A DNA stretch of 64,000 nucleotides from an uncultured Chlorobiaceae bacterium (lineage in GTDB: Bacteria; Bacteroidota; Chlorobiia; Chlorobiales; Chlorobiaceae). The stretch spans positions 1 to 64,000 of the forward strand of contig CAITSZ010000027.1 of the NCBI GenBank assembly GCA_903895195.1, read 5' to 3'. The position numbers and the translations under genes are program-made. Of this stretch, positions 52,659 through 62,453 are shown one piece after another; position 1 is the first letter of the stretch, and each line of letters begins with the position of its first letter. The notes below the pieces were generated by a model. It searched no databases and had not been told where the DNA came from. It saw only the letters and a program-made list of their open reading frames with translations.

Positions 52659-52669
52659 ATATTGCGAAG

Positions 52670-52701
52670 TTGTCAACCAGTCTGATCATATAGGTTGACA
52701 T
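52670..52701 (+). promoter_or_regulatory. BirA-type operator upstream of birA-bio operon
   Basis: TTGTCAACC-N14-GGTTGACAT inverted repeat 31 bp upstream of the birA ATG. Confidence 0.85.
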
Positions 52702-52731
52702 TTCGCTTTTTTTGTTCTCTACGTTCCTCTT

Positions 52732-53721
52732 ATGAATGATGTTGCTGCCAAGCTGTTAAATCGATTGTCGAAAGCCGGTGATTTTTTGTCGGGCGAAGAG
52801 CTCTGCCGTGAATTTTGTATTACCAGAAGTGCGGTCTGGAAGCATATTGAGCTGTTGCGTGCTGAAGGTTATCATGTTGATGCCGTAACAGGGCGCGGGT
52901 ATCGATTGATGAGCCTTACAGGACGGCCTGTCGATGCTGAAGTTTCACCGTTTTTGACCACCCGCCGGTTCGGAAGAAAAATCCTCTATCACGGGGTTAC
53001 TGCATCCACCAATATAGTTGCAAAGTCTCTGGCCAGTGATGGTTTACCTGAAGGCTGTGTTGTCGCTGCTGACTCTCAGACCGGTGGGCGCGGCAGAATG
53101 GGCCGGACCTGGGTTTCGCCTTCGGGGGTCAATCTCTATTTTTCATTGATTCTTCGCCCTGAGCTTCCCTCGATCCGGGTGCCTCAGCTCACGCTGCTTG
53201 TGGCCGCAGCAATCCATCATGCTTTGAGCATTATTGTTCCCGGTATTGTCCCGATGGTCAAGTGGCCGAATGATATTCTTATCAATGGCAGAAAGGTGTG
53301 CGGGGTACTGTGCGAAATGCAGTCAGAGCCTGATTTTACCCACTTTGTTGTTGTAGGTGTCGGTATCAATGTCAACCAGTCGGAGATGCCGCCTGAGTTG
53401 CGGGACAGTGCAACCTCACTTTTTGCAGAGACAGGATCTTTGTTTTCGAGACCTGAGCTTCTTGCCTCTTTTCTGAACAATTTCGAGCCACTCTATGATG
53501 CGTGGCTTCAAGAGGATGATCTCGGTTTTATACTCCCCTATCTCGAACGCTATTCACTGCTTCAGTCGAAGCAGGTTACTGTTGATCAGCTGAAGCGGAC
53601 AATCAGCGGAACGGTTTGTGGGATTGCACGCGGCGGTGAGCTGATGCTTGATGGTGCAGACGGGCAGACTATCCTTATTTCATCGGGAGAAGCCCATCTG
53701 CACAAAGAAAATTATACGTAA
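52732..53721 (+). CDS. birA: Bifunctional biotin--[acetyl-CoA-carboxylase] ligase / biotin operon repressor
   Basis: N-terminal HTH LSGEELCREFCITRSAVWKHIELLRAEGY; catalytic ADSQTGGRGRMGRTWVSPSG; VKWPNDILINGRKVCGVLCE. Confidence 0.95.
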   Translation: MNDVAAKLLNRLSKAGDFLSGEELCREFCITRSAVWKHIELLRAEGYHVDAVTGRGYRLMSLTGRPVDAEVSPFLTTRRFGRKILYHGVTASTNIVAKSLASDGLPEGCVVAADSQTGGRGRMGRTWVSPSGVNLYFSLILRPELPSIRVPQLTLLVAAAIHHALSIIVPGIVPMVKWPNDILINGRKVCGVLCEMQSEPDFTHFVVVGVGINVNQSEMPPELRDSATSLFAETGSLFSRPELLASFLNNFEPLYDAWLQEDDLGFILPYLERYSLLQSKQVTVDQLKRTISGTVCGIARGGELMLDGADGQTILISSGEAHLHKENYT

Positions 53722-53739
53722 TAAAAACCATTTACTCTT

Positions 53740-54744
53740 ATGGATACCATGACCCTTCATCCTCACATTGCAGCAGCATATCGTGTGCTCGAAACCGGCG
53801 AGCCGATCAGCCTTGCCGAAGCGCTTCTTCTGGCGGATCTTCCGGGTGAGCTTGCGCTTGACCTTGCCGCTCTTGCAAACAAGGTCAAAAACCGCTACTC
53901 AAACGGCACGGAATCACTTCACGCATGTTCCATCATGAATGCCAAATCGGGAGTTTGCGGAGAAAACTGCAAATTCTGTGCTCAGTCCCGGCATAATCAC
54001 GCTGATGTTGAGGTCTATGATCTTGTCGATGAAGAGGCTGTGCTTATTGAAGCGCGCAACTGTATAGCGGAGGGCGTTTCTCATTTCGGTATTGTCACCA
54101 GTGGTTACGGGTATAAAAAAATAACACCGGAATTTCAGAAGGTGCTTGCCATGATCAAGCGGCTGCATAAGGAGTTACCTGAACTGCATGTCTGCGCCTC
54201 ACTTGGTGTGCTGGGTGAAGAGCCGGCCTCAGCTCTTGCTGCTCATGGCATAGCTCATTACAACATCAACATTCAGGTTGCGCCTGACCGATACCATGAC
54301 CTCATTGCTGATACCCATACGGTTGAAGAGCGGATCGAGACTATAAAGCTGCTCCGAAAGAACAATATCTCCGTCTGTTGCGGAGGGATTATGGGTGTCG
54401 GAGAGTCGATGAAGGATCGTATAGCTATGATTTTTGCACTGCAGGAGCTTGACGTTTCCGTCATTCCTCTCAATATACTTGTTCCGATAAACGGTACGCC
54501 GCTTGAAGGAAGTGAGCCGGTTTCCGTTGCCGATATTGTGAAAGCGTTTGCAATCTGCCGTCTTGCGCATCCTCATAAAATCATCAAGTTTGCTGCCGGT
54601 CGTGAAACAATCATGAAAGATTTTCAGGGTCTTTTGATGCTGTCGGGAGCTAACGGTTATCTTACCGGAGGTTATCTGACTACTCGAGGCAGGGAGATTG
54701 CTGAAGATCGTCTGTTTGCGGCTCAGATTGCAAGTTTTAACTGA
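53740..54744 (+). CDS. bioB: Biotin synthase
   Basis: [30 protein letters not shown] (CxxxCxxC), [47 protein letters not shown]. Confidence 0.97.
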   Translation: MDTMTLHPHIAAAYRVLETGEPISLAEALLLADLPGELALDLAALANKVKNRYSNGTESLHACSIMNAKSGVCGENCKFCAQSRHNHADVEVYDLVDEEAVLIEARNCIAEGVSHFGIVTSGYGYKKITPEFQKVLAMIKRLHKELPELHVCASLGVLGEEPASALAAHGIAHYNINIQVAPDRYHDLIADTHTVEERIETIKLLRKNNISVCCGGIMGVGESMKDRIAMIFALQELDVSVIPLNILVPINGTPLEGSEPVSVADIVKAFAICRLAHPHKIIKFAAGRETIMKDFQGLLMLSGANGYLTGGYLTTRGREIAEDRLFAAQIASFN

Positions 54745-54756
54745 GGGAGTCGATAA

Positions 54757-55914
54757 ATGCTTTTTTATGATCGTATCAGTGAGGAGCTTGAGGAGCTTAA
54801 GAGCCTTGACCGCTACAGGGTTCTTCCTGATATTACGGCCCGTCTCGGCAAGGATATTGAAGTGAACGGCAGGAGGCTTTTGAACCTCTCGTCGAATGAT
54901 TATCTCGGTCTTGGCGATGACACGGCTCTGCTTGAAGGGTATTTGCGTGAGTTCAGGCTGAGTTCGCATGCCATGACCAGCTCTTCATCCCGTCTTCTGA
55001 CAGGCAATCATCCTCTTTATGATCAGCTGGAAAACGCACTGGCAGCTCTCTACAATAGGCAGTCCGCCATGGTTTTCAACAGCGGCTATCATGCCAACAT
55101 CGGAATTCTTCCAGCGCTTTGCAACCGTCACGATCTGGTGCTGAGCGACAGATTGAACCATGCGAGCATTATTGACGGGATGAAGATTGCTGAAGCTCCC
55201 TATCAGCGTTACCGTCACGCTGACTATGATCATCTTGAAGAGCTGCTTGCGGGGGCTCAAGGCAGGTACCGCCAGATGTTTATCGTCACTGAATCGGTGT
55301 TCAGCATGGATGGCGATCTGGCCGACCTTTCAAGGCTTGTTGCTTTGAAAGAGAAATACGGGGCATTTCTTATTGTTGATGAGGCGCACGGTGTCGGGGT
55401 GTTCGGAGTGCACGGTCTCGGGTTGTGTGAAGCATCTGGGATGGTGCCGCAGATCGATATCATTACCGGAACCTTCGGCAAAGCTCTTGCATCTACAGGA
55501 GCGTTTGCCGTGATGAGTTCTCTTGTACGGGAGTACCTGCTTAATACCATGCGCTCATTTATTTTCACTACAGCCCTGCCGCCGGTTATTCTCGGCTGGA
55601 GCCTCCTCACTCTTGAGCGGCAGGTTTCAATGTTTTCAGAGAGAGCAGCTTTGCTGCAGCTCGCGGCCAGACTTCGACATGAACTGACCGGACGAGGTTT
55701 TGATGTGCCGGGCGAAAGTCATATCGTTCCTGTCATTACCGGTGGTAATGACCTTGCCGTAGCCCTTGCCGAACGGTTAAAAGATGCCGGATTTCTCTGT
55801 ATGCCGGTTCGCCCTCCTACGGTTCCGGAGAAAGGTGCCCGTATCCGCATCTCTCTGCGCTCAACCCTGCAGTGGGAAGATATTGCACGAATACCTGAAA
55901 TTATCGGAGGATAA
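54757..55914 (+). CDS. bioF: 8-amino-7-oxononanoate synthase
   Basis: NLSSNDYLGLG, SSSRLLTGNHPLYDQLE, IVDEAHGVGVFGVHGLG, ITGTFGKALASTGAF. Confidence 0.95.
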   Translation: MLFYDRISEELEELKSLDRYRVLPDITARLGKDIEVNGRRLLNLSSNDYLGLGDDTALLEGYLREFRLSSHAMTSSSSRLLTGNHPLYDQLENALAALYNRQSAMVFNSGYHANIGILPALCNRHDLVLSDRLNHASIIDGMKIAEAPYQRYRHADYDHLEELLAGAQGRYRQMFIVTESVFSMDGDLADLSRLVALKEKYGAFLIVDEAHGVGVFGVHGLGLCEASGMVPQIDIITGTFGKALASTGAFAVMSSLVREYLLNTMRSFIFTTALPPVILGWSLLTLERQVSMFSERAALLQLAARLRHELTGRGFDVPGESHIVPVITGGNDLAVALAERLKDAGFLCMPVRPPTVPEKGARIRISLRSTLQWEDIARIPEIIGG

Positions 55915-55921
55915 CGATATC

Positions 55922-56614
55922 ATGAAAACAGCATGGCTTAGAAAAGAGGGAGCCGAAGAGCTTCTAGTTTTCTTCAACGGCTGGGGAATGGACCACCGTG
56001 TTGCCGCCTGGCTTTTGCGTGAATCGCTTTCTGCAGGTTTGTCCCAGGATATTCTCTCCTGTTACGATTACCATACGCTGGAGTGTGAGCCCGGGTTTCT
56101 GAACGGGATAAGCCGTTATTCCCGCATAACGGTTGTAGCGTGGTCTTTCGGTGTGTGGGCGGCGCAGCATACTGAACTGCCCCCGATAGAACGGGCTCTT
56201 GCCATCAACGGGACCCTTCATCCGGTAGACCCGGTCAAAGGTATTCCTCCAGAAATCTTTCAGGCAACGATTTCAACCTATTCCGAAGAAAATCGCCACC
56301 GTTTCAACCGAAGGATGTGCGGTTCCCGTGAAGCTCTTGAGCTTTTTTCCTGCATGTCGCCGGAACGAGAAACCGCTGATCAGCTCAGAGAGCTTGAGCG
56401 GTTGCAGGACCATATGCTGAACGAAAATATAAAAAGCAGTGCCGCGTGGCACTACAATCATGCTGTCATTGGCGGACGGGATTGCGTGTTTCCCCCGGAG
56501 CATCAGCTCAATGCATGGCAAGGAGTTCCTCAAACTGTTATTGCCGATATGCCTCATTTCCCTTTTTTTTATTTCAGAAATCTGCAGGAGGTTCTCGCAT
56601 GCTTCAGCAGATAA
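55922..56614 (+). CDS. bioG: Pimeloyl-ACP methyl ester esterase BioG (DUF452)
   Basis: LLVFFNGWGMD, VAWSFGVWAA, AINGTLHPVDPVKGIPPEIFQATI; start ATG 55922 rather than listed 55784; sits between bioF and bioC. Confidence 0.88.
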   Translation: MKTAWLRKEGAEELLVFFNGWGMDHRVAAWLLRESLSAGLSQDILSCYDYHTLECEPGFLNGISRYSRITVVAWSFGVWAAQHTELPPIERALAINGTLHPVDPVKGIPPEIFQATISTYSEENRHRFNRRMCGSREALELFSCMSPERETADQLRELERLQDHMLNENIKSSAAWHYNHAVIGGRDCVFPPEHQLNAWQGVPQTVIADMPHFPFFYFRNLQEVLACFSR

Positions 56615-57387
56615 AAATAGACAAGGAGCTTGTCCGGCAAAGGTTCTGCAGAACACTTGGGAGCTATGCGGGCAATGCTGTAGTCCAGAAAATGATGGCT
56701 GAAGAGCTTGCTGACATGGTCTGCCGTGAGGAGCCGGCCTGTATATTTGACCGTGTGCTTGAGGTAGGGTCAGGCTCCGGTCTGCTTATGGCCGAGCTGC
56801 TGACGCGCTGCAGGGTTCGAAGCTATTATGCCAATGACCTGGTTGAAGAGAGCCGCCAATGCCTTAAGGATGTGCTTGATCGCCTTCCTGTTGAAGAGTT
56901 CCACTTTATTGCAGGAGATGTCGAGTGCTGTGAAGTCTTGCCTTCAGGGCTGGATCTCGTGGTTTCAAATGCCACGGTGCAATGGCTTGATGATCTTGAT
57001 GAATTTTTAAGAACGATGTCTGCTCACCTCAGGCCTGGCGGGATACTGGCATTCAGTACTTTCGGCACATCAAATATGCAGGAAATCGCAAGTATCGAGG
57101 ATGTCGGACTCAGCTACAACACTCTCGGGGAGCTTGAAATTATTGCAGGACGGTATTTTGATATTACGGCCAGCAGGGAAAACGAGCAGCGTATTGAGTT
57201 CAGTTCGCCTGAGGCATTGCTGCATCATATACGACAGACAGGCGTTAACGGTCTTCAGCGCCGGTCATGGACAAAAAGCCGATACAGGCATTTTCTTTCT
57301 GAGTACTCCAGGTTGTTTTCCTGCGAAAACGGAGTCTATCTAACCTATCATCCCCTTTATTGCTGTCTGAAAAAGAAGCTGTTATGA
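56599..57387 (+). CDS. bioC: Malonyl-ACP O-methyltransferase BioC
   Basis: VLEVGSGSGLLMAELL, DLVVSNATVQWLDDLDEFLRTMSAHLRPGGILAFSTFG; start ATG 56599. Confidence 0.9.
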   Translation: MLQQIKIDKELVRQRFCRTLGSYAGNAVVQKMMAEELADMVCREEPACIFDRVLEVGSGSGLLMAELLTRCRVRSYYANDLVEESRQCLKDVLDRLPVEEFHFIAGDVECCEVLPSGLDLVVSNATVQWLDDLDEFLRTMSAHLRPGGILAFSTFGTSNMQEIASIEDVGLSYNTLGELEIIAGRYFDITASRENEQRIEFSSPEALLHHIRQTGVNGLQRRSWTKSRYRHFLSEYSRLFSCENGVYLTYHPLYCCLKKKLL

Positions 57388-58058
57388 AAGGATCCGTTGT
57401 TGCCGTCTCCGGCATTGATACCGGTATCGGAAAAACATATGCGACAGGTCTGCTTGCCAAGGCACTGCTTGAGGAGGGAAGAAACGTCATTACCCAGAAA
57501 ATTGTCCAGACCGGCTGCGAGGGGGTCGCGGAGGATGTAGTGGAACACCGGCGTATAATGGGCATTGGCCTGCAGGATGTTGACCGGGAGGGGTTCACTT
57601 CGCCATATGTGTTTCGCTATCCGGCTTCGCCTCATCTTTCGGCCCGTATGGAAGGGGTTGATATTGATGTGCTGCACATCCGTCGGGCTACCTTTGCACT
57701 GCAGAAACAATACGAACTGGTGCTTCTGGAGGGAGTTGGCGGTTTGCTGGTGCCTCTTACCCGTGATCTGCTTTTTGCCGACTATATCAGCAATGCCGGA
57801 TATGGGCTTGTTCTTGTAACCGGCACGAGACTTGGCAGTATCAGCCATACTCTTCTCTCGATTGAGGCCTGCGTGAAACGGGGAATCGTTATCAGGGGTG
57901 TTATTTACAACCGGTTTCAGAGCGCTGACAAGGTGATAGCTGATGATACGCGAGAGATTATTCAGCACTATCTGAATAAGGCGGGATCATCGGCGCCAGT
58001 AATAGAGCTTCAGGATGGTTTGCTGGAAGAGGGTGCTCCCGGCCGTCTCTGTTTATAA
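57384..58058 (+). CDS. bioD: Dethiobiotin synthetase
   Basis: AVSGIDTGIGKTYATGLLAKAL, QKIVQTGCEG, LLEGVGGLLVPLT; ATGA overlap with bioC. Confidence 0.94.
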   Translation: MKGSVVAVSGIDTGIGKTYATGLLAKALLEEGRNVITQKIVQTGCEGVAEDVVEHRRIMGIGLQDVDREGFTSPYVFRYPASPHLSARMEGVDIDVLHIRRATFALQKQYELVLLEGVGGLLVPLTRDLLFADYISNAGYGLVLVTGTRLGSISHTLLSIEACVKRGIVIRGVIYNRFQSADKVIADDTREIIQHYLNKAGSSAPVIELQDGLLEEGAPGRLCL

Positions 58059-58101
58059 AAAAAAAAGTTTATCATCACGTATTTTTACGCAGTTTAAAGC
58101 T

Positions 58102-59394
58102 ATGCCCGGACAGCCCTGTTCCATTGATCTCGATTTTGATCGTTGCCACATCTGGCATCCCTATACTTCGGTGACCAATCCTTTGCCGGTTTACGCGGTC
58201 GCGCGGGCGTATGATGTCTTTCTTGAGCTTGATGACGGCAGAAAACTTATTGACGGCATGTCCTCCTGGTGGGCAGCCATTCACGGGTACAACAATCCGG
58301 TGCTCAATGAGGCTATGGTTTCACAGATGCAGAGGATGAGCCATGTCATGTTCGGCGGTCTGACCCATGAGCCTGCCGTGGCGCTTGCAAAACAGCTGGT
58401 TGCCTTAACCCCTCAGCCTCTTCAGAAAGTTTTTTTCAGTGATTCAGGGTCCGTATCGGTTGAGGTTGCCATCAAGATGGCTATTCAGTACTGGGCCGCT
58501 TTGGGTAAAACCTCAAAAAACCGGTTACTGACTGTACGCTCAGGGTATCACGGTGATACCTTTGCGGCAATGTCTGTCTGCGATCCTCTAACAGGCATGC
58601 ACTCTTTGTTCAAAGGTTCAATACTGGAGCAGTATTTTGCTGAAGCTCCCCGCTGCCGCTTTGATGAGCCGTGTACCGGGAATGATCTTGCCGATATCCA
58701 TGTGATGCTTGAGCTGCGCCACATGGATATCGCAGCAGTGATTATTGAGCCTGTCATACAGGGGGCGGGAGGTATGCGCTTTTATGCTCCGGGCTATCTT
58801 GTCAGACTCAGAGAGCTGTGCGACAGCTTTGGCGTACTCTTGATTTTCGATGAAATCGCTACCGGTTTTGGACGGACGGGGAAAATGTTCGCACTTGAGC
58901 ATGCCGGCATTGCGCCTGATATTATGTGCGTGGGTAAAGCGTTGACAGGCGGTTACATGACTCTTGCTGCAACCCTCGTAACAGAGAGTGTCGCTGAAAC
59001 CATCTGTTCGGGTAATCCGGGAGTGTTCATGCATGGCCCGACCTTTATGGCAAATCCTCTTGCCTGCGCCGTAGCATCGGCAAGCATCACGCTTCTGAAG
59101 AGCTATGACTGGAAGGCATCGGTACTTCGTCTTGAAGCTGGGCTTCTCAAGGGGCTTGAGCCTTGCAGGGAGTTGAAGGGGGTCATGGATGTCCGGGTTC
59201 TTGGCGCGATAGGGGTTGTGGAGCTTCACTCTCCGGTTGATATGGCGGTGGTTCAGAAAAAACTGGTTGACAAAGGAGTCTGGGTGCGTCCCTTTGGCCG
59301 CTTGGTCTACCTTATGCCTCCTTTTATAATGCACGATGAAGAGCTCGGGATCTTGACTGCCGCGGTGTGCGAAATTGTTAAAACGGTGTGTTAA
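58102..59394 (+). CDS. bioA: Adenosylmethionine-8-amino-7-oxononanoate aminotransferase
   Basis: HIWHPYTS, DGMSSWWAAIHGYN, SDSGSVSVEVAIKMAIQYW, FDEIATGFGRTGKMFA, CVGKALTGGYMTLAAT. Confidence 0.96.
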   Translation: MPGQPCSIDLDFDRCHIWHPYTSVTNPLPVYAVARAYDVFLELDDGRKLIDGMSSWWAAIHGYNNPVLNEAMVSQMQRMSHVMFGGLTHEPAVALAKQLVALTPQPLQKVFFSDSGSVSVEVAIKMAIQYWAALGKTSKNRLLTVRSGYHGDTFAAMSVCDPLTGMHSLFKGSILEQYFAEAPRCRFDEPCTGNDLADIHVMLELRHMDIAAVIIEPVIQGAGGMRFYAPGYLVRLRELCDSFGVLLIFDEIATGFGRTGKMFALEHAGIAPDIMCVGKALTGGYMTLAATLVTESVAETICSGNPGVFMHGPTFMANPLACAVASASITLLKSYDWKASVLRLEAGLLKGLEPCRELKGVMDVRVLGAIGVVELHSPVDMAVVQKKLVDKGVWVRPFGRLVYLMPPFIMHDEELGILTAAVCEIVKTVC

Positions 59395-59470
59395 TTTTTG
59401 TTTCAGAGTAAATTAGAGGTTACTATATCAAGTTATATCAGATTTATAAGTTCAACTGTCACACACCGCA

Positions 59471-61159
59471 ATGAGAGCTAAACCCTGGATAAACCAGTAC
59501 GACAAAGGGGTTCCCCATTCGCTTCAGCCATACCCGGAGCATACATTGGTCGATGTCGTCCGGAAGAGCGCAGCAGAGTGTCCCGAAAGAACCATTATGT
59601 TTTTCAAGGGCGCATCGGTATCATATGGTGAATTTGAACGGCAAAGCAATGCTCTTGCAGCAGCGCTTGTATCCATAGGTATCGGTAAAGGCGACCGGGT
59701 AGCTCTGATTATGCCCAATTCCCCACAGATGCTGATCAGCGAGTTCGGCATATGGAAAGCCGGAGCCATTGCCGTTCCCATGAATCCGCTCTATACCCTT
59801 AATGAGTTTGAGCACGCACTCAATGAGTGCGGAGCCGAAACCGCGATTGTACTGACTACTTTTTATGAGAAAATCAAGAGCGTTCAGCCTGATTCACGAT
59901 TGAAAAGGGTGATTGCCACCAATATCAAGGAGTATCTTTCACCGCTCAACAACCTTCTTTTTTCAGTTTTTAAAGAAAAAAAGGATGGGCACCGCGTTGT
60001 GTTGCAGCATGGAGATCACTGGTTGACTGATCTTGTCAAGGCTCATTTTGGAGTTACATTCCCGCCGGTGACCATCAACCATGATGATCCGGCGATTTTT
60101 CTTTTTTCAGGCGGTACTACAGGCAATCCTAAGTGCGTTGTTATTTCGCATCAGGCGCTGGTCATTACGGGGATGCAGATTGCCAGCTGGTTCAGTGTCA
60201 TTCTCGAAAAAGGAAAAGATGTCATTCTCCTTAACATGCCGCTCTTTCATGTCTATGCACAGGTTGGCATTATGACTGCCGCCCTGATTGAGCAATACCC
60301 TCTTGCCATGGTTCCTAACCCCCGTGATATCGATGATCTGCTGCATACCATTAAAACCCTCAAGCCATCGGTATTGCCTGGTGTTCCGACTCTCTTTACA
60401 GCATTGATCAATCATCCCAAAGTCAAGCGGAACAGTTCAATTCTTAAATCGCTGAAGCTGAGTGTATCGGGTGCGGCACCGCTCATGCTCGAAAATAAAA
60501 GACGGTTTGAAGAACTTACCGGAGGAAGGATTATTGATGCCTACAGCCTGACCGAGTCAGCACTTGCATCTGTTTTCACTCCGATTTTAGGCACCTACAA
60601 GCATGGATCGGTAGGTGTTCCAGTTCCGGATGTTGATGTACGGATTGTTGAGCAGGAGGATGGTTTTGAGGTTCTTGGGGCTCTTGAGGTAGGGGAAATC
60701 ATTATGAAAGCTCCGCAGATCATGAAAGAGTACTGGCAGAACCCGATGGAAACAGCTCTTGTTCTTCGGGACGGCTGGCTCTATACAGGCGATCTTGGCT
60801 ATCTTGATGAGGACGGATATCTCTTTATTGTTGATCGTAAAAAGGATGTTATCAAGCCCGGCGGCTTCCAGGTATGGCCACGCGACGTCGAGGAGGTTAT
60901 AGCCTTTCATCCATCCGTGTTTGAAGTAGGGGTTGCAGGTGTGCCTGACGACTATCAGGGTGAGGCTGTAAAGGCCTGGGTTGTTTTGCGCGAAGGCCAT
61001 AAGCTTACTGTGGAAGAGCTTCGTGATTACTGCCGCAAAGACCTTGCAGCCTACAAAGTCCCTAAGTACGTTGAATTTACGGCTGCGCTCCCGAAATCAA
61101 CGATCGGCAAGGTACTTCGCCGTAAACTTGTCGAAGCGCATTGCGAAGCCGGGAGGTAA
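59471..61159 (+). CDS. Long-chain fatty-acid--CoA ligase (AMP-binding)
   Basis: FLFSGGTTGNPKCVVISH, YSLTESALAS, DGWLYTGDLGYLDEDGYLFIVDRKKDVIKPGGFQVWPRDVEEVI, LPKSTIGKVLRRKL. Confidence 0.93.
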   Translation: MRAKPWINQYDKGVPHSLQPYPEHTLVDVVRKSAAECPERTIMFFKGASVSYGEFERQSNALAAALVSIGIGKGDRVALIMPNSPQMLISEFGIWKAGAIAVPMNPLYTLNEFEHALNECGAETAIVLTTFYEKIKSVQPDSRLKRVIATNIKEYLSPLNNLLFSVFKEKKDGHRVVLQHGDHWLTDLVKAHFGVTFPPVTINHDDPAIFLFSGGTTGNPKCVVISHQALVITGMQIASWFSVILEKGKDVILLNMPLFHVYAQVGIMTAALIEQYPLAMVPNPRDIDDLLHTIKTLKPSVLPGVPTLFTALINHPKVKRNSSILKSLKLSVSGAAPLMLENKRRFEELTGGRIIDAYSLTESALASVFTPILGTYKHGSVGVPVPDVDVRIVEQEDGFEVLGALEVGEIIMKAPQIMKEYWQNPMETALVLRDGWLYTGDLGYLDEDGYLFIVDRKKDVIKPGGFQVWPRDVEEVIAFHPSVFEVGVAGVPDDYQGEAVKAWVVLREGHKLTVEELRDYCRKDLAAYKVPKYVEFTAALPKSTIGKVLRRKLVEAHCEAGR

Positions 61160-61196
61160 ATAACTTTCAGGGATATTCAGGCACCACTCCTATTTC

Positions 61197-62453
61197 ATGA
61201 CACTCGAAGAACTGCAGAGGCTGCTTGAACCGGAGGTTCAGTCGGTAATTGAAACGCACCGGCATGATGATCCTGCAGCTTTTGCCATGCGCTTTCATGG
61301 TAATAATGAGCTGCCGGTAAGGGCTATAGCTGAACAACTTGCCTGCCGGCAGAAAGCCGCTAAAAAATTACCTCATTTTTCTCAGTACAACCTGTTGTAT
61401 ACCCCTCTCGGACTTGAACAGGCTTCCGGAGAGCGATCGGCTGAATACAAGGCCTCTTTTCTGACAGGGAAAAGGGTTATTGATCTAAGCGGCGGTCTGG
61501 GTATTGACTCGATCTTTCTCTCAAGGGTGTTTCAGGAGGCGGTATACTGCGAGCGCGATCCATTGCTCTGCGCATTGTTTCAGCATAACCTGAAACAATG
61601 CGGGGTTTCAAATGTCAAGATCATAAATGGCGACAGTATCGACCTGCTTTCGAAGTATCCGGATAATTTTTTTGACTTGATTTTTGTTGATCCGGCACGT
61701 CGCGAACAGGGTAAGCGCTCAATCAGTCTTGAAGCTGCGAGTCCGGATGTTGTCGGCTGCCAGGATATTTTACTGCGGAAATCTGATCGGGTCTGTATAA
61801 AGGCATCTCCGGCTCTTGAGCTGAGCGGACTGAAAAAGCTCTTGCCATCCCTCTGTTCGGTTATTGTCGTTTCGGTTGACCGTGAATGCAAGGAGGTACT
61901 GCTGCTGCTCGAGAGGGGCGCGTGTCAGAATCCGGTCGCGATCAAGGCGGTCTGCCTGTCGTCAGCCTCGGATGCAGTGAGAGAAGTTTTCGGGGATGGT
62001 GCTATAGAGAAAATAATAGCCAATTCGGTAAAAGAGTACCTCTATGAACCCGATCCTGCTATTATCAAGGCCAAATTATCAACGGTGCTTGCCCGGAATG
62101 CCCGTATTGAGTTTGTGAACAGTTCGGTGGACTATTTGACCTCCAATAGTTTGTTTGAAGATTTTCCCGGCAGGACGTTTCACCTGATAGAGTGCGTTTT
62201 GTACAAACCGAAAACCTTCAGGGCTTTTCTTGATCGTCATGATATTCGGGGGGCGAGTATCCAGCGGCGTGACTTTCCTCTTTCAGCCGACGAAATGAGA
62301 AAAAAATACAGGCTTCTTGAGAGCGACAAGGCATTTCTTTTTTTTACCAGAGACAATGCAGGTCGTCCGGTCGCTATCTACGCTCTCAGGCGCTTTTCTG
62401 CATGCGGAGAAGTTCCTGCTGTGCAAGACCAAAGCGCAGGCCCTGAATGCTGA
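61197..62453 (+). CDS. Class I SAM-dependent methyltransferase with THUMP-like C-terminus
   Basis: VIDLSGGLGIDSIFLSR, YCERDPLLCALFQHNLKQCG, FDLIFVDPARREQGKR. Confidence 0.8.
   Translation: MTLEELQRLLEPEVQSVIETHRHDDPAAFAMRFHGNNELPVRAIAEQLACRQKAAKKLPHFSQYNLLYTPLGLEQASGERSAEYKASFLTGKRVIDLSGGLGIDSIFLSRVFQEAVYCERDPLLCALFQHNLKQCGVSNVKIINGDSIDLLSKYPDNFFDLIFVDPARREQGKRSISLEAASPDVVGCQDILLRKSDRVCIKASPALELSGLKKLLPSLCSVIVVSVDRECKEVLLLLERGACQNPVAIKAVCLSSASDAVREVFGDGAIEKIIANSVKEYLYEPDPAIIKAKLSTVLARNARIEFVNSSVDYLTSNSLFEDFPGRTFHLIECVLYKPKTFRAFLDRHDIRGASIQRRDFPLSADEMRKKYRLLESDKAFLFFTRDNAGRPVAIYALRRFSACGEVPAVQDQSAGPEC

Noticed and set aside
54229-54969. 246-aa minus-strand ORF antisense to bioB/bioF
   Set aside because: Antisense to two conserved genes; no recognisable motifs.
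58618-59334. 238-aa minus-strand ORF antisense to bioA
   Set aside because: Antisense artefact; no motifs.
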